From Pseudoclavibacter sp. Marseille-Q3772 (GTDB lineage: Bacteria; Actinomycetota; Actinomycetes; Actinomycetales; Microbacteriaceae), in the NCBI RefSeq assembly GCF_916618895.1, contig NZ_OU745391.1, positions 620,001 to 684,000 on the forward strand: DNA of 64,000 nucleotides, written 5' to 3'. The position numbers and the translations under genes were made by a program. How positions within the stretch are numbered: the first letter of the stretch is position 1; each line of letters opens with the position of its first letter. Shown piece after piece: positions 52,478-62,130 of this stretch. A model generated the notes under the pieces. That model did no database searches. It saw nothing but the letters and a program-made list of their open reading frames with translations, and was not told the DNA's origin.

Positions 52478-54167
52478 GCTCATAGTTCGCTTTCGGCAGC
52501 GTGATTTCCCGTTCTGCCGCCGGCTCACCCGACGCTTTTGGCCGGTGCCGAACCGTTGGGCGCTTGCGTTCTGGAGCATCGGCCCCGCCGATGCGGAACT
52601 GTGCGAACTGTCCAAGCTGGTCGGGATGCACTCGGGCACGCAGGTGGGTTCCGTCGGTGTCGTGGTGCTCGCGCAATACCCCGCCCTGTTCGTGCAAGAG
52701 CGAAACCAGATCGCCGCGGTTGTACGGAATCACCAGCTCGATATCGACCTCATTTCGCGGCAACATCTGCGCGATGTGCTCGCGGAGCTCATCGATACCT
52801 TCACCGGTTCGTGCCGAAACAAACACCGCGCCCGGAGCGAGATTTCGCAGCATCGCTCGGGTGGGCGCATCCACAAGGTCGGCCTTGTTAAACACGATGA
52901 GTTCGGGCAGCGTATGCGCGTCAATTTCGCTGATAACCTCGCGCACTGTGCGAATCTGTGCTGCGGGATCCGGGTGGGATGCGTCCACAACGTGCACGAT
53001 CACATCGGCTTCGGCAACCTCTTCGAGTGTCGACCGGAATGCCTCCACGAGCTGGTGCGGCAGATTACGCACGAACCCAACGGTGTCCGCGATGGTGTAG
53101 GGCCTGCCGTCAGCAGTGGTTGCCCGGCGGACAGTTGCATCCAGGGTCGCGAACAGCTGGTTCTCAACGAGCACACCGGCTTTCGTGATTCGGTTCAGTA
53201 GGGATGATTTGCCGGCGTTCGTATACCCGGCGATCGCAACCGCGGGTACCTGGTTGCGGTCACGCCGTGCGCGTTTGGTGTCGCGGGCCGTTTTCATCCC
53301 CGCGATTTCTCGACGCAATTTCGCCATTCGGGTGTGGATGCGTCGACGATCGAGCTCGATCTTCGTTTCACCGGGACCGCGCGACCCCATTCCGGCGCCG
53401 GCCGAACCGACCTGACCACCCGCCTGACGGGACATGGACTGACCCCAACCACGAAGACGCGGCAGGAGGTATTCGAGCTGGGCGAGCTCAACCTGAGCTT
53501 TACCCTCGCGGCTTTTCGCGTGCTGACTGAAGATATCCAAGATGACGGCGGTACGGTCAATGACCTTTACTTTGACCCGGTCTTCCAGCGCGCGCCGCTG
53601 TGAGGGCGCAAGCTCAGTATCCGCAACCACCGTGTCAGCGTTGAGTGCGCGCACGATCTCGGCGAGTTCATCCGCTTTACCCCGCCCAAGATAGGTGCTC
53701 GGGTCGGGATGCGGGCGTCGTTGGAGTACGCCGTCAAGCACCACAGCGCCAGCGGTTTCACACAGTGCTGCGAGCTCGTGGAGGGAGTTCTCCGCGTCCG
53801 CAAGTGTTCCGGCTGCGTATACACCAATCAGCACCGTGCGCTCGAGCCGAACCTGGCGGTATTCAACTTCCGAGACATCCTCGAGTTCGGTCGACAGCCC
53901 ATCGACATGCTGCAGGGATCGACGCGCTTCGCGCTCGAGCTGGAGTCCGTCCGCATCCGAGTCGGCGACTGTGGATGCATCCTGTAGCGCCGCGGCTCGA
54001 CCGTCACCGAAGCGGGTGGTCGCAGCTCGTTGAGTGTTGCCGCGCGAGAGAATGCGCGCGATCACCGCATCCTGCTCGCTGCGTTGCGGGGTCGCGGTCT
54101 CGCTCGGTGCGCTTTGGCTCGCGTCAGCCTCGGGGGTGGGCTGACCGTCATCGGAATGTTCTTGCAT
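52473..54167 (-). CDS. hflX: Ribosome-associated GTPase HflX
   Basis: Splits stalled or hibernating ribosomes. The 564-residue protein has an acidic N-terminal ~70 residues, the HflX domain (GVLQRRPHPDPSTYLGRGKADELAEIV), the glycine-rich linker GAGMGSRGPGETKIELDRRRI and G motifs [37 protein letters not shown] and FNKADL. I start at ATG 54167 (MQEHSDDGQ). The stop codon lies inside the target duplication of the mobile element, so the reading frame was kept intact by the insertion. Confidence 0.94.
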   Translation of the reverse strand: MQEHSDDGQPTPEADASQSAPSETATPQRSEQDAVIARILSRGNTQRAATTRFGDGRAAALQDASTVADSDADGLQLEREARRSLQHVDGLSTELEDVSEVEYRQVRLERTVLIGVYAAGTLADAENSLHELAALCETAGAVVLDGVLQRRPHPDPSTYLGRGKADELAEIVRALNADTVVADTELAPSQRRALEDRVKVKVIDRTAVILDIFSQHAKSREGKAQVELAQLEYLLPRLRGWGQSMSRQAGGQVGSAGAGMGSRGPGETKIELDRRRIHTRMAKLRREIAGMKTARDTKRARRDRNQVPAVAIAGYTNAGKSSLLNRITKAGVLVENQLFATLDATVRRATTADGRPYTIADTVGFVRNLPHQLVEAFRSTLEEVAEADVIVHVVDASHPDPAAQIRTVREVISEIDAHTLPELIVFNKADLVDAPTRAMLRNLAPGAVFVSARTGEGIDELREHIAQMLPRNEVDIELVIPYNRGDLVSLLHEQGGVLREHHDTDGTHLRARVHPDQLGQFAQFRIGGADAPERKRPTVRHRPKASGEPAAEREITLPKANYEH

Positions 54168-54205
54168 GTTCTGCACCACATTACTTGCTGCGCTACGTTC
54201 ATTAC

Positions 54206-54814
54206 ATGGCCGATCACTATTTCTCGCCGGACCCCAACGCCCCCGAGCAACGTCACACGATGCGCGTGGATCTCGGCGATGGTGGGATCGAAGTGGTATC
54301 GGCGAACGGAGTGTTCTCCGCACAGGGGCTCGATAAGGCGACGCGAATCCTGCTGGCCGAGGTGCCGGAACCCCCCGCATCCGGCACTGCCCTCGATATT
54401 GGCTGCGGATGGGGGCCGATCACGCTGAGCCTGGCGCGCCGATCCCCCGAGCTGGCCGTGTGGGCTGTTGATGTGAATGAGCGTGCGCTGTCGCTGACCG
54501 AGGCCAATGCGAGCGCGCTCGGTTGTGCGAACGTGACCGCGTTGCTGCCGGATGCGGTTCCCGATGATCTGCGCTTCGACGTGATCTGGTCGAATCCACC
54601 GATTCGTATCGGTAAGGCGCAGTTGGATGCCCTGCTCGGGCATTGGCTGCCGCGGTTAACAGTTGGTGGAAATGCGTGGCTCGTTGTCGGTAAGAATCTC
54701 GGCGCAGATTCGCTGCAGCGACGCTTGGGCGAACAATTGGGTGACGCCTTCGCAGTGTCACGCCACGCAACGAGCGGTGGGTTCCGTGTGCTGCGTGTGG
54801 AGCGGCTCAGCTAA
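54206..54814 (+). CDS. Class I SAM methyltransferase, RsmC-like
   Basis: A 202-residue single-domain methyltransferase: MADHYFSPDPNAPEQ, LDIGCGWGPITLSLARRSPE (SAM motif I) and the base-methylation motif NPPIRIGK in VIWSNPPIRIGKAQL, which resembles RsmC-type 16S rRNA guanine methyltransferases. It is divergent from hflX across 38 bp and its end overlaps dapF by 8 bp. A longer in-frame frame upstream is antisense to hflX and not used. Target RNA unknown. Confidence 0.86.
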   Translation: MADHYFSPDPNAPEQRHTMRVDLGDGGIEVVSANGVFSAQGLDKATRILLAEVPEPPASGTALDIGCGWGPITLSLARRSPELAVWAVDVNERALSLTEANASALGCANVTALLPDAVPDDLRFDVIWSNPPIRIGKAQLDALLGHWLPRLTVGGNAWLVVGKNLGADSLQRRLGEQLGDAFAVSRHATSGGFRVLRVERLS

Positions 54815-55688
54815 GGGGTTGCGTTGCCGCGATAGCGGTGTCGAAGATCCGCTCGCAGCCGCCAGCCACACCGAGGTGTTCGCCCTCTTCGGTGGCGAAC
54901 ATTCGCACCTGTACGGCCCCGTAGTCGCCGGTCACACGCCAGTGGTTTGGCGCTCCCGATCCCGCCCAGTGGCGCACGGCGAGCGCGGTTGCAGCCGCGG
55001 CACCACCGGAGACTTCGGTGTCAGGGTCGTCGCTCGCCCATGCACGTGCCAGCAACCTGCCTACACCGTCACGCACGAGCGGGTCTTCGGGGATGGTGAA
55101 GGTGATGGTCACCGCATCAACGGGTTCGGGTTCGATGCGGGGCGGGATGCGCAGCGAAAGTCGGTCGAGTTCGCTGCGGTCGGCGAGGGCGATCACGATG
55201 TAGCGTCGGTCGGCGATGCTGAGCTCGAGACCGGGGCGGGGCACGTCGATGCCGGATGCGGCGACGGTCGGTTCGGATCGTGACAGTCGCCAGCGCCCAA
55301 GGTCGAGGTGAAATCCGCCGGTGCCGCTGGGTTGGATGTCGTGGATCTGCGATCCAATCTGCAGCGGCAGGGTTTCTGCCGCGGCGAGGTCAACGTAGTG
55401 TTCGTCGATCAGGATGCGTGCGGCCGCGCGTAGCTCGTCACCGTCGGCGGCTCGCTCGGTTCCGTTTGCGGTGTATCGACGGAGTTCCCAGGCGACGCGC
55501 TCGGTGCTGCGAATGGGTTCCTCGGTGGGTGTGCAGCTGACAAACCCTGACGCGCCTACTCCCGTGCGCCGGTTACACCACGCAGTGACGGCATCCGCTG
55601 ATGGGGTTTCGTCTCGCTGGGTCGCGATGTGCACGAGCAGGTCGTTGCCGCCCGTATGTACTTTGTGCAGCCGTGTTGGTGACGCCAT
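54807..55688 (-). CDS. DapF-like protein lacking both catalytic cysteines
   Basis: A 293-residue protein in the usual position of diaminopimelate epimerase and with its two-lobed pattern: LHKVHTGGNDLLV (GND), RRTGVGASGFV and RRYTANGTE. The first catalytic Cys of NADGSE-x3-CGNG aligns with Asp82 in AADGDELRAAAR, and the second Cys of the TxxCGTG segment aligns with Ser227 in TEVSGGAAAA. It is therefore unlikely to racemise DAP by the two-thiol mechanism. Microbacteriaceae have no meso-DAP in their walls, but lysine synthesis would still need an epimerase or a bypass. Confidence 0.8.
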   Translation of the reverse strand: MASPTRLHKVHTGGNDLLVHIATQRDETPSADAVTAWCNRRTGVGASGFVSCTPTEEPIRSTERVAWELRRYTANGTERAADGDELRAAARILIDEHYVDLAAAETLPLQIGSQIHDIQPSGTGGFHLDLGRWRLSRSEPTVAASGIDVPRPGLELSIADRRYIVIALADRSELDRLSLRIPPRIEPEPVDAVTITFTIPEDPLVRDGVGRLLARAWASDDPDTEVSGGAAAATALAVRHWAGSGAPNHWRVTGDYGAVQVRMFATEEGEHLGVAGGCERIFDTAIAATQPLS

Positions 55689-55720
55689 GGATCCAGTGTC
55701 GCAGCTTCGTGGTGAGTACG

Positions 55721-56674
55721 TTACGAGGGCAGGTAGCCCGCGTGTTCGAGTACGGTTTGGGCGGCCCAGGGGTCGTCGGCACGCAGTCGGAGTGCGGATT
55801 CGTAGCGACGGAACCAGGACACTTGCCTGCGAGCGTATTTGCGGGTGAGCTGCTGTGCGCGCGCGATGGCTTCGGCTTCGTCGAGGTTGCCGCGGAGCTG
55901 TTCGATTGCCTGTGCGTAACCGATGGCCTTACCTGCGGTGGATTCGTAGCTGAGACCCTGAGCGAGCAGTTGTTCGGTTTCTTCGAGCAGCCCGTCTCGC
56001 CACATGTCTTCGACTCTGGCGTCGAGCCGCAACACGAGTTCGCTGCGCGGGATTTCTGCGAGCACCATCTGCGTCGGCATCCACCAGCGGTCTTGGTCTG
56101 GGAGTTGAGCAGAGAAGGGCTCGCCGGTGACTTCGATTGCTTCGAGGGCTCTGACGATGCGTCGGCCGTTGGCCGGGTCGATCTTTGCCGCCGCGACCGG
56201 GTCTTTGCTTTCGAGTTCGCGGTACAGCAGGCCGGTGCCTTCTCGCTGTAATCGCAGTTCGAGCGCCGCGCGAATCACCGGGTCTCGGCCGGGGAACTGC
56301 AGGTCGAACACGACCGAGGCGATGTAGAGGCCGGATCCGCCGACGAGGATCGGTACGGCAGCGCGTGCGCGGATGTCGGTGATCGTTTCCCGCGCGTATT
56401 CCTGGTAGTGCGCGACCGTTGCCGGTTCGGTGATGTCGAGGAGGTCGAAACCGTGGTGCGGTATTCCGCGGCGCTGGTGTTCGGGCAGTTTCGCTGTGCC
56501 GATTTCCATGCCGCGATACAGCTGCATGGCGTCGGCATTGCAGATTTCGGCGCGGTGACCGTGCTGCTGTAGGAGTTCGGCGACGTCGAGCGAAAGGGCA
56601 GTTTTACCGGTACCAGTTGCCCCGCCGATGACGATCAGTTCGGCGGGGTGCTCGGCGGCAAACGGTGCCTGCAC
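55721..56674 (-). CDS. miaA: tRNA dimethylallyltransferase
   Basis: Adds the isopentenyl group to A37 of tRNAs reading UNN codons. The 317-residue protein has P-loop GGATGTGKT, NADAMQLYRGMEIGTAKL, LVGGSGLYIASVV and GKAIGYAQAIEQL. Its GTG start shares a base with the miaB stop (TAGTG). It works upstream of MiaB on the same base. Confidence 0.95.
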   Translation of the reverse strand: MQAPFAAEHPAELIVIGGATGTGKTALSLDVAELLQQHGHRAEICNADAMQLYRGMEIGTAKLPEHQRRGIPHHGFDLLDITEPATVAHYQEYARETITDIRARAAVPILVGGSGLYIASVVFDLQFPGRDPVIRAALELRLQREGTGLLYRELESKDPVAAAKIDPANGRRIVRALEAIEVTGEPFSAQLPDQDRWWMPTQMVLAEIPRSELVLRLDARVEDMWRDGLLEETEQLLAQGLSYESTAGKAIGYAQAIEQLRGNLDEAEAIARAQQLTRKYARRQVSWFRRYESALRLRADDPWAAQTVLEHAGYLPS

Positions 56675-58227
56675 TAGTGGTTCGGGCCGGATGAGGGTGG
56701 GGCTCCGACGCGCAGGGTCGGCAGTCCGAGGTTGACTGCTCCCGGTGTCGCCGTGTTCGTGCCGGTTCCGCAGGATGCCGACTGTGCTGCATCCCAGGCG
56801 TCGCCCGCGCGGGTTCGACGAATGTTCAGGGGTACATCTGCGGCTGCGTCGGCGACGAGATAGCTCGGTGCTCCACGAGTGATGGTGACGCTGACGACAT
56901 CGCCCGGTCGGGGGCGTTCGCCGGTTTCTGGCACGGAGAAGTGCACGAGGCGTCCGTCTTCGGCTCGTCCGGTGAGCCGGTGGGTTTCGCCGTCTTTCTT
57001 GCCCTCGTCAACCGAAACGAGTACTTCTTGGTTGCTGCCGACCAATGCTTGGTTCTCTTCGAGCGAGATCTGCTGTTGTAGGGCAACGAGGCGCTCGAAT
57101 CGTTCCTGTACGACATCCTTGGGGATCTGGTTCGGCATCGTTGCTGCCGGTGTGCCCTCGCGGATGGAGTACTGGAAGGTGAATGCGCTGGCGAATCGTG
57201 CCTGTTCAACAACGCGGAGCGTGTCTTCGAAGTCCTCATCGGTTTCGCCTGGGAATCCGACAATGATGTCGGTAGTGATTGCTGCGTGTGGGATGCGGTC
57301 GCGAACGCGGTCGAGGATGCCGAGGAACTTGCTCGATCGGTATGAGCGGCGCATCTCTTTCAGGATGCGATCGGAACCCGATTGCAGTGGCATGTGCAGC
57401 TGCGGCATCACATTGTGTGTTTCGGCCATCGCGTCAATGACGTCGTCGGTGAATGCGGCCGGATGCGGGCTGGTGAAGCGCACCCGCTCTAGGCCGTCGA
57501 TATCGCCGCAGGCCCGCAGCAGTTTCGAGAATGCCTGACGGTCGCGGAACTCGACACCGTAGGAGTTCACGTTTTGGCCGAGCAGGGTTACTTCAATGGC
57601 CCCTTGGTCGACGATGGCTTTGACCTCGTTGAGGATGTCGCCGGGGCGGCGGTCTTTTTCTTTACCGCGCAGCGCCGGAACGATGCAGAAGGTGCAGGTG
57701 TTATTGCAGCCGACTGAAATCGAAACCCACCCGGAATAGGTGGAGTCGCGTTTGGTGGGCAGGGTTGAGGGGAACGTTTCGAGGGATTCGAGCAGCTCCA
57801 CCTGCGCTTCTTCGTTGTGTCGAGCTCGTTCGAGCAACACTGGCAGGGAACCCATATTGTGCGTTCCGAAGACCACGTCGACCTGTGGCGCACGCTCGAC
57901 GATCTGCCGCTGTTCCATCTGTGCGAGGCAGCCACCGACGGCGATTTGCATTCCCGGATGCTCGCGCTTGCGGCTGGCGAGTTGGCCGAGGTTTCCGTAG
58001 AGTCGCGTGGCCGCGTTCTCGCGAACGGCGCAGGTGTTGATGACGATCACGTCGGCGTCTTCGGTGGCGGCTTCGGCGTAGCCTGCGGCAAGCAGCGAAC
58101 CGGTGATGCGCTCGGAGTCGTGCACGTTCATCTGGCAACCGAGCGTGCGCACGAAGAACGTGCGCTGCGTGCCGTCAGCATTGGTCGATGCCGGCGACGG
58201 TGCGATGGGGGTGGCTGTCTCAGTCAT
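56674..58227 (-). CDS. miaB: tRNA methylthiotransferase MiaB
   Basis: Radical-SAM enzyme that adds the methylthio group to i6A37. The 517-residue protein has the UPF0004 domain ([15 protein letters not shown]), the radical-SAM cluster [38 protein letters not shown] and a TRAM domain, followed by a short disordered tail. Starts at ATG 58227, about three bases from the predicted transcript start. Confidence 0.96.
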   Translation of the reverse strand: MTETATPIAPSPASTNADGTQRTFFVRTLGCQMNVHDSERITGSLLAAGYAEAATEDADVIVINTCAVRENAATRLYGNLGQLASRKREHPGMQIAVGGCLAQMEQRQIVERAPQVDVVFGTHNMGSLPVLLERARHNEEAQVELLESLETFPSTLPTKRDSTYSGWVSISVGCNNTCTFCIVPALRGKEKDRRPGDILNEVKAIVDQGAIEVTLLGQNVNSYGVEFRDRQAFSKLLRACGDIDGLERVRFTSPHPAAFTDDVIDAMAETHNVMPQLHMPLQSGSDRILKEMRRSYRSSKFLGILDRVRDRIPHAAITTDIIVGFPGETDEDFEDTLRVVEQARFASAFTFQYSIREGTPAATMPNQIPKDVVQERFERLVALQQQISLEENQALVGSNQEVLVSVDEGKKDGETHRLTGRAEDGRLVHFSVPETGERPRPGDVVSVTITRGAPSYLVADAAADVPLNIRRTRAGDAWDAAQSASCGTGTNTATPGAVNLGLPTLRVGAPPSSGPNH

Positions 58228-58236
58228 AACCAGTCG

Positions 58237-58265
58237 ATTCTACGAGTGTTCCGCGCTGCAGTCAC
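58237..58265 (-). promoter_or_regulatory. Candidate miaB promoter
   Basis: Minus-strand GTGACT, 17-bp spacer, TAGAAT. The predicted transcript starts near 58230, nearly leaderless for miaB. Confidence 0.45.
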
Positions 58266-58302
58266 GGGCTAGTTGTGATGCGCGATACAGAAGGCGGGCC
58301 GT

Positions 58303-58312
58303 GTGATATTCT
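58303..58312 (+). promoter_or_regulatory. Extended -10 promoter of the ABC-F leader
   Basis: TGTG followed by A and TATTCT (58307-58312), with no good -35. Transcription should begin about 58319, the A of the uORF ATG. Confidence 0.5.
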
Positions 58313-58318
58313 GAGCGC

Positions 58319-58330
58319 ATGATTTCCTAA
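58319..58330 (+). CDS. Three-codon leader peptide Met-Ile-Ser
   Basis: ATG ATT TCC TAA, 80 bp ahead of the ABC-F start and apparently at the transcript's 5' end. Codons 2-4 lie inside the first arm of the attenuator repeat, so a ribosome on this uORF would block the stem. Confidence 0.55.
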   Translation: MIS

Positions 58331-58403
58331 GTCCTGTCATTCCCGAATCCGAGGCAGTGTTGCCCGACGGGTAAGTAACGGATGTGTCCAGGCACTTAGG
58401 AAA
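58323..58403 (+). promoter_or_regulatory. Translational attenuator of the ABC-F gene
   Basis: TTTCCTAAGT (58323-58332) is perfectly complementary to ACTTAGGAAA (58394-58403). The second arm contains the ABC-F ribosome-binding site TAGGAAA, six bases before the TTG start. The flanking CCTG/CAGG extends pairing past one bulged base. No U-tract follows, so the control is more likely translational than by termination. Confidence 0.75.
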
Positions 58404-58409
58404 CCAGTC

Positions 58410-60059
58410 TTGAACAACGTATTCGAGCGCAAGTATGCTGCGCATATCAAAGCAGACGATCTCACCGTCATTCGCTCCGGCCGGCGTATCCTCGACGGCT
58501 TTTCTCTTTCAGTCCCTGCCACGGAGAGGGTAGGCCTGATCGGAGGAAACGGTTCGGGCAAATCTACGCTGCTCGCGGCAATTGCCGGAGAGCTGTCACC
58601 CGCAAACGGTCACATAGATTCGCCCGAAACCGTCGGATTCCTACGACAAGAGCTAGATCCCGATCAACGTACACCGCAACAGATCATTGATGACGCGGTG
58701 AAGCCAGTTCGTGACCTCATTAAACAATTCGAGCGGGCCGCAGTGTCGCTGTCGCAATCTCCGACCGGAAAGGACGACTACGCCGCAGCCTTGGCCGCGG
58801 TAGAACGGGCCGACGCATGGAATCTCGACACCCGAATTGCAAAAGTGATTGATGCGTTACAACTTCGGCAGGTAATGGATGCTCCATCTCAGAGAGAAAT
58901 CTCTGGTGGCCAGCGGCGACGACTTGCACTCGCTGCCGTTATCTTGCGCCGACCCAAATGCTTGCTCCTGGATGAACCAACCAACCATCTCGACGCTAAT
59001 GGAGTCCAGTTCCTTACGGATGAGCTCGCAAACTGGCAGGGTCCAGTACTGTTCGCGAGTCACGACCGCGCATTTCTTGACGCGAGCGCAACCCAACTCA
59101 TCGACATGGACCCAGCTCCGAGCGCTACGTCGATTCGCGGCGAGTCTCGGATAGGGCGCCGATACGGCGGCGGTTATTCCGACTATCTGCGTGCGCGCTC
59201 CGCTGAGATTACAACTTGGCGACATGAGTATGCAGTTGAGCAAGCAGAGAAAACGCGTTTACAACATCTCATTAATGTCGACGCTCACCGGATATTTCAC
59301 AGCACCAAGCCAAAGAGCGAAGTCGGTATGGCAAGGAAGTTTGAAGCCGACCGTGCCGCCAAAACGATCGGCAATCGTCTGCAAAAAGCGCGTAAGCGGC
59401 TTTCGGAGATCGAACGTAGCGGCATTCCTAAGCCACCACTCGAACTGAAATTTCAGGGTTTCCAACACGGCCAGCAAACGAGCTCATTTGTTGCTGCATG
59501 CGACGATGTCCACGTTGCTGATCAGCTAGCGCCAGTTTCGTTCGAAGTGAAAGCGCGTTCGCGCCTACTTATTGAAGGCGTGAACGGTGCTGGCAAGTCA
59601 ACGTTACTTCGCGTCATTGCCGGCTCTCTCGCCCCGGATGGCGGCATTCGATCAGTTGACACGTCAATAGGGTTTCTCGAACAAGATGATTCATGGACGG
59701 ATCCACGCGTGAGTGCAGAGGTTGCTTATCGGTCGCGGTTGCGGAATCCAGACAGTGCGCCCTCACTGCACGAACTCGGTTTGATGTCGCAGCATCAAGC
59801 AACGTTGCCGATCGGCGAGTGCTCACTTGGGCAGCGCAGACGAGTCGCGCTTGCGGCACTAGCAGCTGAGCCACCACAACTGTTGTTGTTAGACGAGCCC
59901 TCAAACCATCTGTCGCTCGCTCTACTCGAACAACTCGAAACAGCGATTCAAGATTTTCCCGGAGCAGTCATCATCGCGAGCCACGACAAATGGCTGCGGG
60001 AGAGGTGGAACGGGGAGCGCCTCAGACTAGTTCCCTGCGCCACCGCCAGAGAAAACTAA
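58410..60059 (+). CDS. ABC-F family ATPase, probable antibiotic-resistance ribosomal protection factor
   Basis: A 549-residue protein with two ABC domains and no membrane segment. Walker A GGNGSGKS (45-52), signature SGGQRRRLAL (165-174), Walker B LLLDEPTNHLD (185-195), a ~100-residue interdomain linker (about 245-345) with charged helices, second Walker A GVNGAGKST (390-398), degenerate second signature CSLGQRRRVAL and Walker B LLLDEPSNHLS. ABC-F proteins act in the ribosomal E site; those with attenuator leaders usually confer macrolide, lincosamide or pleuromutilin resistance. Start is TTG 58410. Codon use is less GC-rich than the neighbours, suggesting acquisition. Confidence 0.88.
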   Translation: MNNVFERKYAAHIKADDLTVIRSGRRILDGFSLSVPATERVGLIGGNGSGKSTLLAAIAGELSPANGHIDSPETVGFLRQELDPDQRTPQQIIDDAVKPVRDLIKQFERAAVSLSQSPTGKDDYAAALAAVERADAWNLDTRIAKVIDALQLRQVMDAPSQREISGGQRRRLALAAVILRRPKCLLLDEPTNHLDANGVQFLTDELANWQGPVLFASHDRAFLDASATQLIDMDPAPSATSIRGESRIGRRYGGGYSDYLRARSAEITTWRHEYAVEQAEKTRLQHLINVDAHRIFHSTKPKSEVGMARKFEADRAAKTIGNRLQKARKRLSEIERSGIPKPPLELKFQGFQHGQQTSSFVAACDDVHVADQLAPVSFEVKARSRLLIEGVNGAGKSTLLRVIAGSLAPDGGIRSVDTSIGFLEQDDSWTDPRVSAEVAYRSRLRNPDSAPSLHELGLMSQHQATLPIGECSLGQRRRVALAALAAEPPQLLLLDEPSNHLSLALLEQLETAIQDFPGAVIIASHDKWLRERWNGERLRLVPCATAREN

Positions 60060-60952
60060 CGAAAATAGGGGCCGGACGAGCGCGAATGTGAGCCCGATCC
60101 TCCGCGGGCTCGTTCGCCGAGTGCCTCGGCGACGGCGCGTCCGACCACTTCACCGGAGAACCCGCGGCGCGCAAGATAGCCGTACAGGCGGCGCTTGGCT
60201 GCCTCATACTCAACGCTATGCAGGCGCTGCGCGCGAGCGCGTGCGATTTCGAGCGCATTGTCGTACTCGGCATCCCGATCGAACTCACCAAGGGCTTCTT
60301 CGATCACAACGTCATCGAGCCCGCGCTTGCGCAATTCACGCTCCATACCGGTGCGCCCGAGTCCCTTACGTGACAGGGCCCCGGATACGAGTTGCTCGGC
60401 AAGGCGCGCATCGTTGATGTATCCACATTCGGTGTACTCATCGACCAACGTCATTGCATCCGCGCTCGTGAGTTCGGTCTCGCGGCGCAGGTACTCGAGG
60501 CATTCGTGACGGGACTTATCGCTTCTGGCGAGCATCCGCGTGAGCTGTTCCCTGGCCGCTGGCATGCTCTCACCCTCGTCAGGGTGTTGTTCGTAACGCG
60601 CGGTGTTGTCGTTCGGTACGCGGCCGGATGCGGCCGGTTGCGATGCATTCGGGAACCCGATCACTTCAGCACCGGATTCAGGTTCAGATTCGGATTCGGA
60701 TTGAGAGTCAGCTGGTGCGATGCAACCCGCTTCGGCTTCGACCGTGGCGATCTGGGCACGCAAACGCTCGAGCGCACTCTCTCGCGCTTGCTCGGTTGGT
60801 GCTTGCTCGGTTGGCGTCTGCGTCTCTGACGCACTCGGTGAGCCGGATGCAGCACCCCAGCTCCCCCAGCGCGAGCCGGTGTGCGCGCTCAGTTCAATGA
60901 TCTCAGCGTCGCCACTCGCACTGCGTGTTTCGTCACTCGTTGTATCGCGCAC
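60056..60952 (-). CDS. recX: Regulatory protein RecX with long disordered N-terminus
   Basis: Modulates RecA filaments. The ~160 C-terminal residues carry the RecX three-helix repeats (CLEYLRRETELTSADAMTLVDEYTECGYINDARLAEQLV, GRTGMERELRKRGLDDVVIEEAL and the KRRLYGYLARRGFSGEVVGRAVAEAL end). The first ~130 residues are low-complexity Ser/Glu/Ala. GTG 60952 follows a GGGGCGAGA stretch. Its stop overlaps the convergent ABC-F stop by 4 bp. Confidence 0.92.
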   Translation of the reverse strand: MRDTTSDETRSASGDAEIIELSAHTGSRWGSWGAASGSPSASETQTPTEQAPTEQARESALERLRAQIATVEAEAGCIAPADSQSESESEPESGAEVIGFPNASQPAASGRVPNDNTARYEQHPDEGESMPAAREQLTRMLARSDKSRHECLEYLRRETELTSADAMTLVDEYTECGYINDARLAEQLVSGALSRKGLGRTGMERELRKRGLDDVVIEEALGEFDRDAEYDNALEIARARAQRLHSVEYEAAKRRLYGYLARRGFSGEVVGRAVAEALGERARGGSGSHSRSSGPYFR

Positions 60953-61029
60953 GCTCTCGCCCCTTTCCTGGCCTTAATGCCACCATCCGCACACGACCGT
61001 TGCCGGACTACACCACTGATGCAGCGTGA

Positions 61030-61051
61030 GCCCATCGGTATTCCGATGGGC
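61030..61051 (-). terminator. Hairpin between recA and recX
   Basis: GCCCATCGG-TATT-CCGATGGGC, a perfect 9-bp stem 15 bp past recA. No T-tract; may limit recX expression relative to recA. Confidence 0.55.
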
Positions 61052-61065
61052 CCACACTGGGTCTA

Positions 61066-62130
61066 TTAGGCGATCCGCTCGATAATCTCGCCGGTTTCTT
61101 CGTCGACAATCGGCTCGGATTCAGCATTTGGGTCGGTGCGGATTCCCAGCTTGACGAGAATCTTGTGCTCGATTTCTTCGGCGATCTCGGGGTTCTCAAT
61201 GAGGTACCGACGGGCGTTCTCTTTACCCTGGCCTAGCTGGTCGCCGTCATAGGTGTACCAAGAGCCGGATTTCTTCACGAAACCGTGGTCGACACCGTAG
61301 TCGAGGAGCGATCCTTCTCGAGAGATGCCCTGGCCGAACAGAATGTCGAACTCGGCCTGCTTGAACGGCGGCGCCATCTTGTTCTTAACCACCTTGACGC
61401 GCGTGCGGTTACCGACCGCATCCCCGCCATCTTTCAGCGTCTCGATCCGGCGAATGTCGAGACGAACCGAGGCGTAGAACTTCAGTGCCTTACCACCCGA
61501 GGTGGTCTCTGGCGAACCGAAGAACACACCGACCTTCTCGCGCAGCTGGTTAATGAAGATTGCGGTGGTCTTCGTTTGGTTGAGCCCACCAGTGAGCTTG
61601 CGCAGCGCCTGCGACATCAGCCGCGCCTGCAGACCCACGTGTGAGTCACCCATCTCGCCCTCGATTTCGGCGCGTGGCACCAGTGCTGCAACCGAGTCGA
61701 CGACAACGAGGTCAACTGCGCCTGAGCGCACCAACATATCGGTGATCTCGAGCGCCTGCTCACCGGTGTCGGGCTGAGAAACCAGCAGCTGATCGATATC
61801 AACACCGAGCTTGCGTGCATATTCCGGATCGAGCGCGTGCTCTGCGTCGATAAACGCTGCAATACCGCCGTTTTGCTGCACATTGGCGATGGCATGCAAG
61901 GCGACCGTCGTCTTACCCGAGGATTCCGGGCCGTAGATCTCGACAATACGGCCGCGTGGCAAACCGCCGGTGCCGAGTGCCGCATCCAGCGCAATGGAAC
62001 CGGTTGGGATTACTTCGACCGGTGCGCGTTCTCCCGAACCGAGACGCATGACCGACCCCTTACCGAAGTGGCGGTCAATCGCTGATAGGGCCGTTTCGAG
62101 TGCTTGTTCGCGATCTTTTGGTGCTGGCAT
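61066..62130 (-). CDS. recA: Recombinase RecA
   Basis: Strand exchange and LexA co-protease. The 354-residue protein has Walker A GPESSGKT (67-74), Walker [13 protein letters not shown], loop L1 [24 protein letters not shown]2 [26 protein letters not shown] and an acidic C-terminus. ATG 62130 (MPAPKDREQ) is preceded by AAGGAG. The upstream open codons are non-coding leader. Confidence 0.98.
   Translation of the reverse strand: MPAPKDREQALETALSAIDRHFGKGSVMRLGSGERAPVEVIPTGSIALDAALGTGGLPRGRIVEIYGPESSGKTTVALHAIANVQQNGGIAAFIDAEHALDPEYARKLGVDIDQLLVSQPDTGEQALEITDMLVRSGAVDLVVVDSVAALVPRAEIEGEMGDSHVGLQARLMSQALRKLTGGLNQTKTTAIFINQLREKVGVFFGSPETTSGGKALKFYASVRLDIRRIETLKDGGDAVGNRTRVKVVKNKMAPPFKQAEFDILFGQGISREGSLLDYGVDHGFVKKSGSWYTYDGDQLGQGKENARRYLIENPEIAEEIEHKILVKLGIRTDPNAESEPIVDEETGEIIERIA

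Noticed and set aside
53645..54205. In-frame extension of the methyltransferase (389 codons in total)
   Set aside because: This part is antisense to hflX and has no domain; the methyltransferase begins at 54206.
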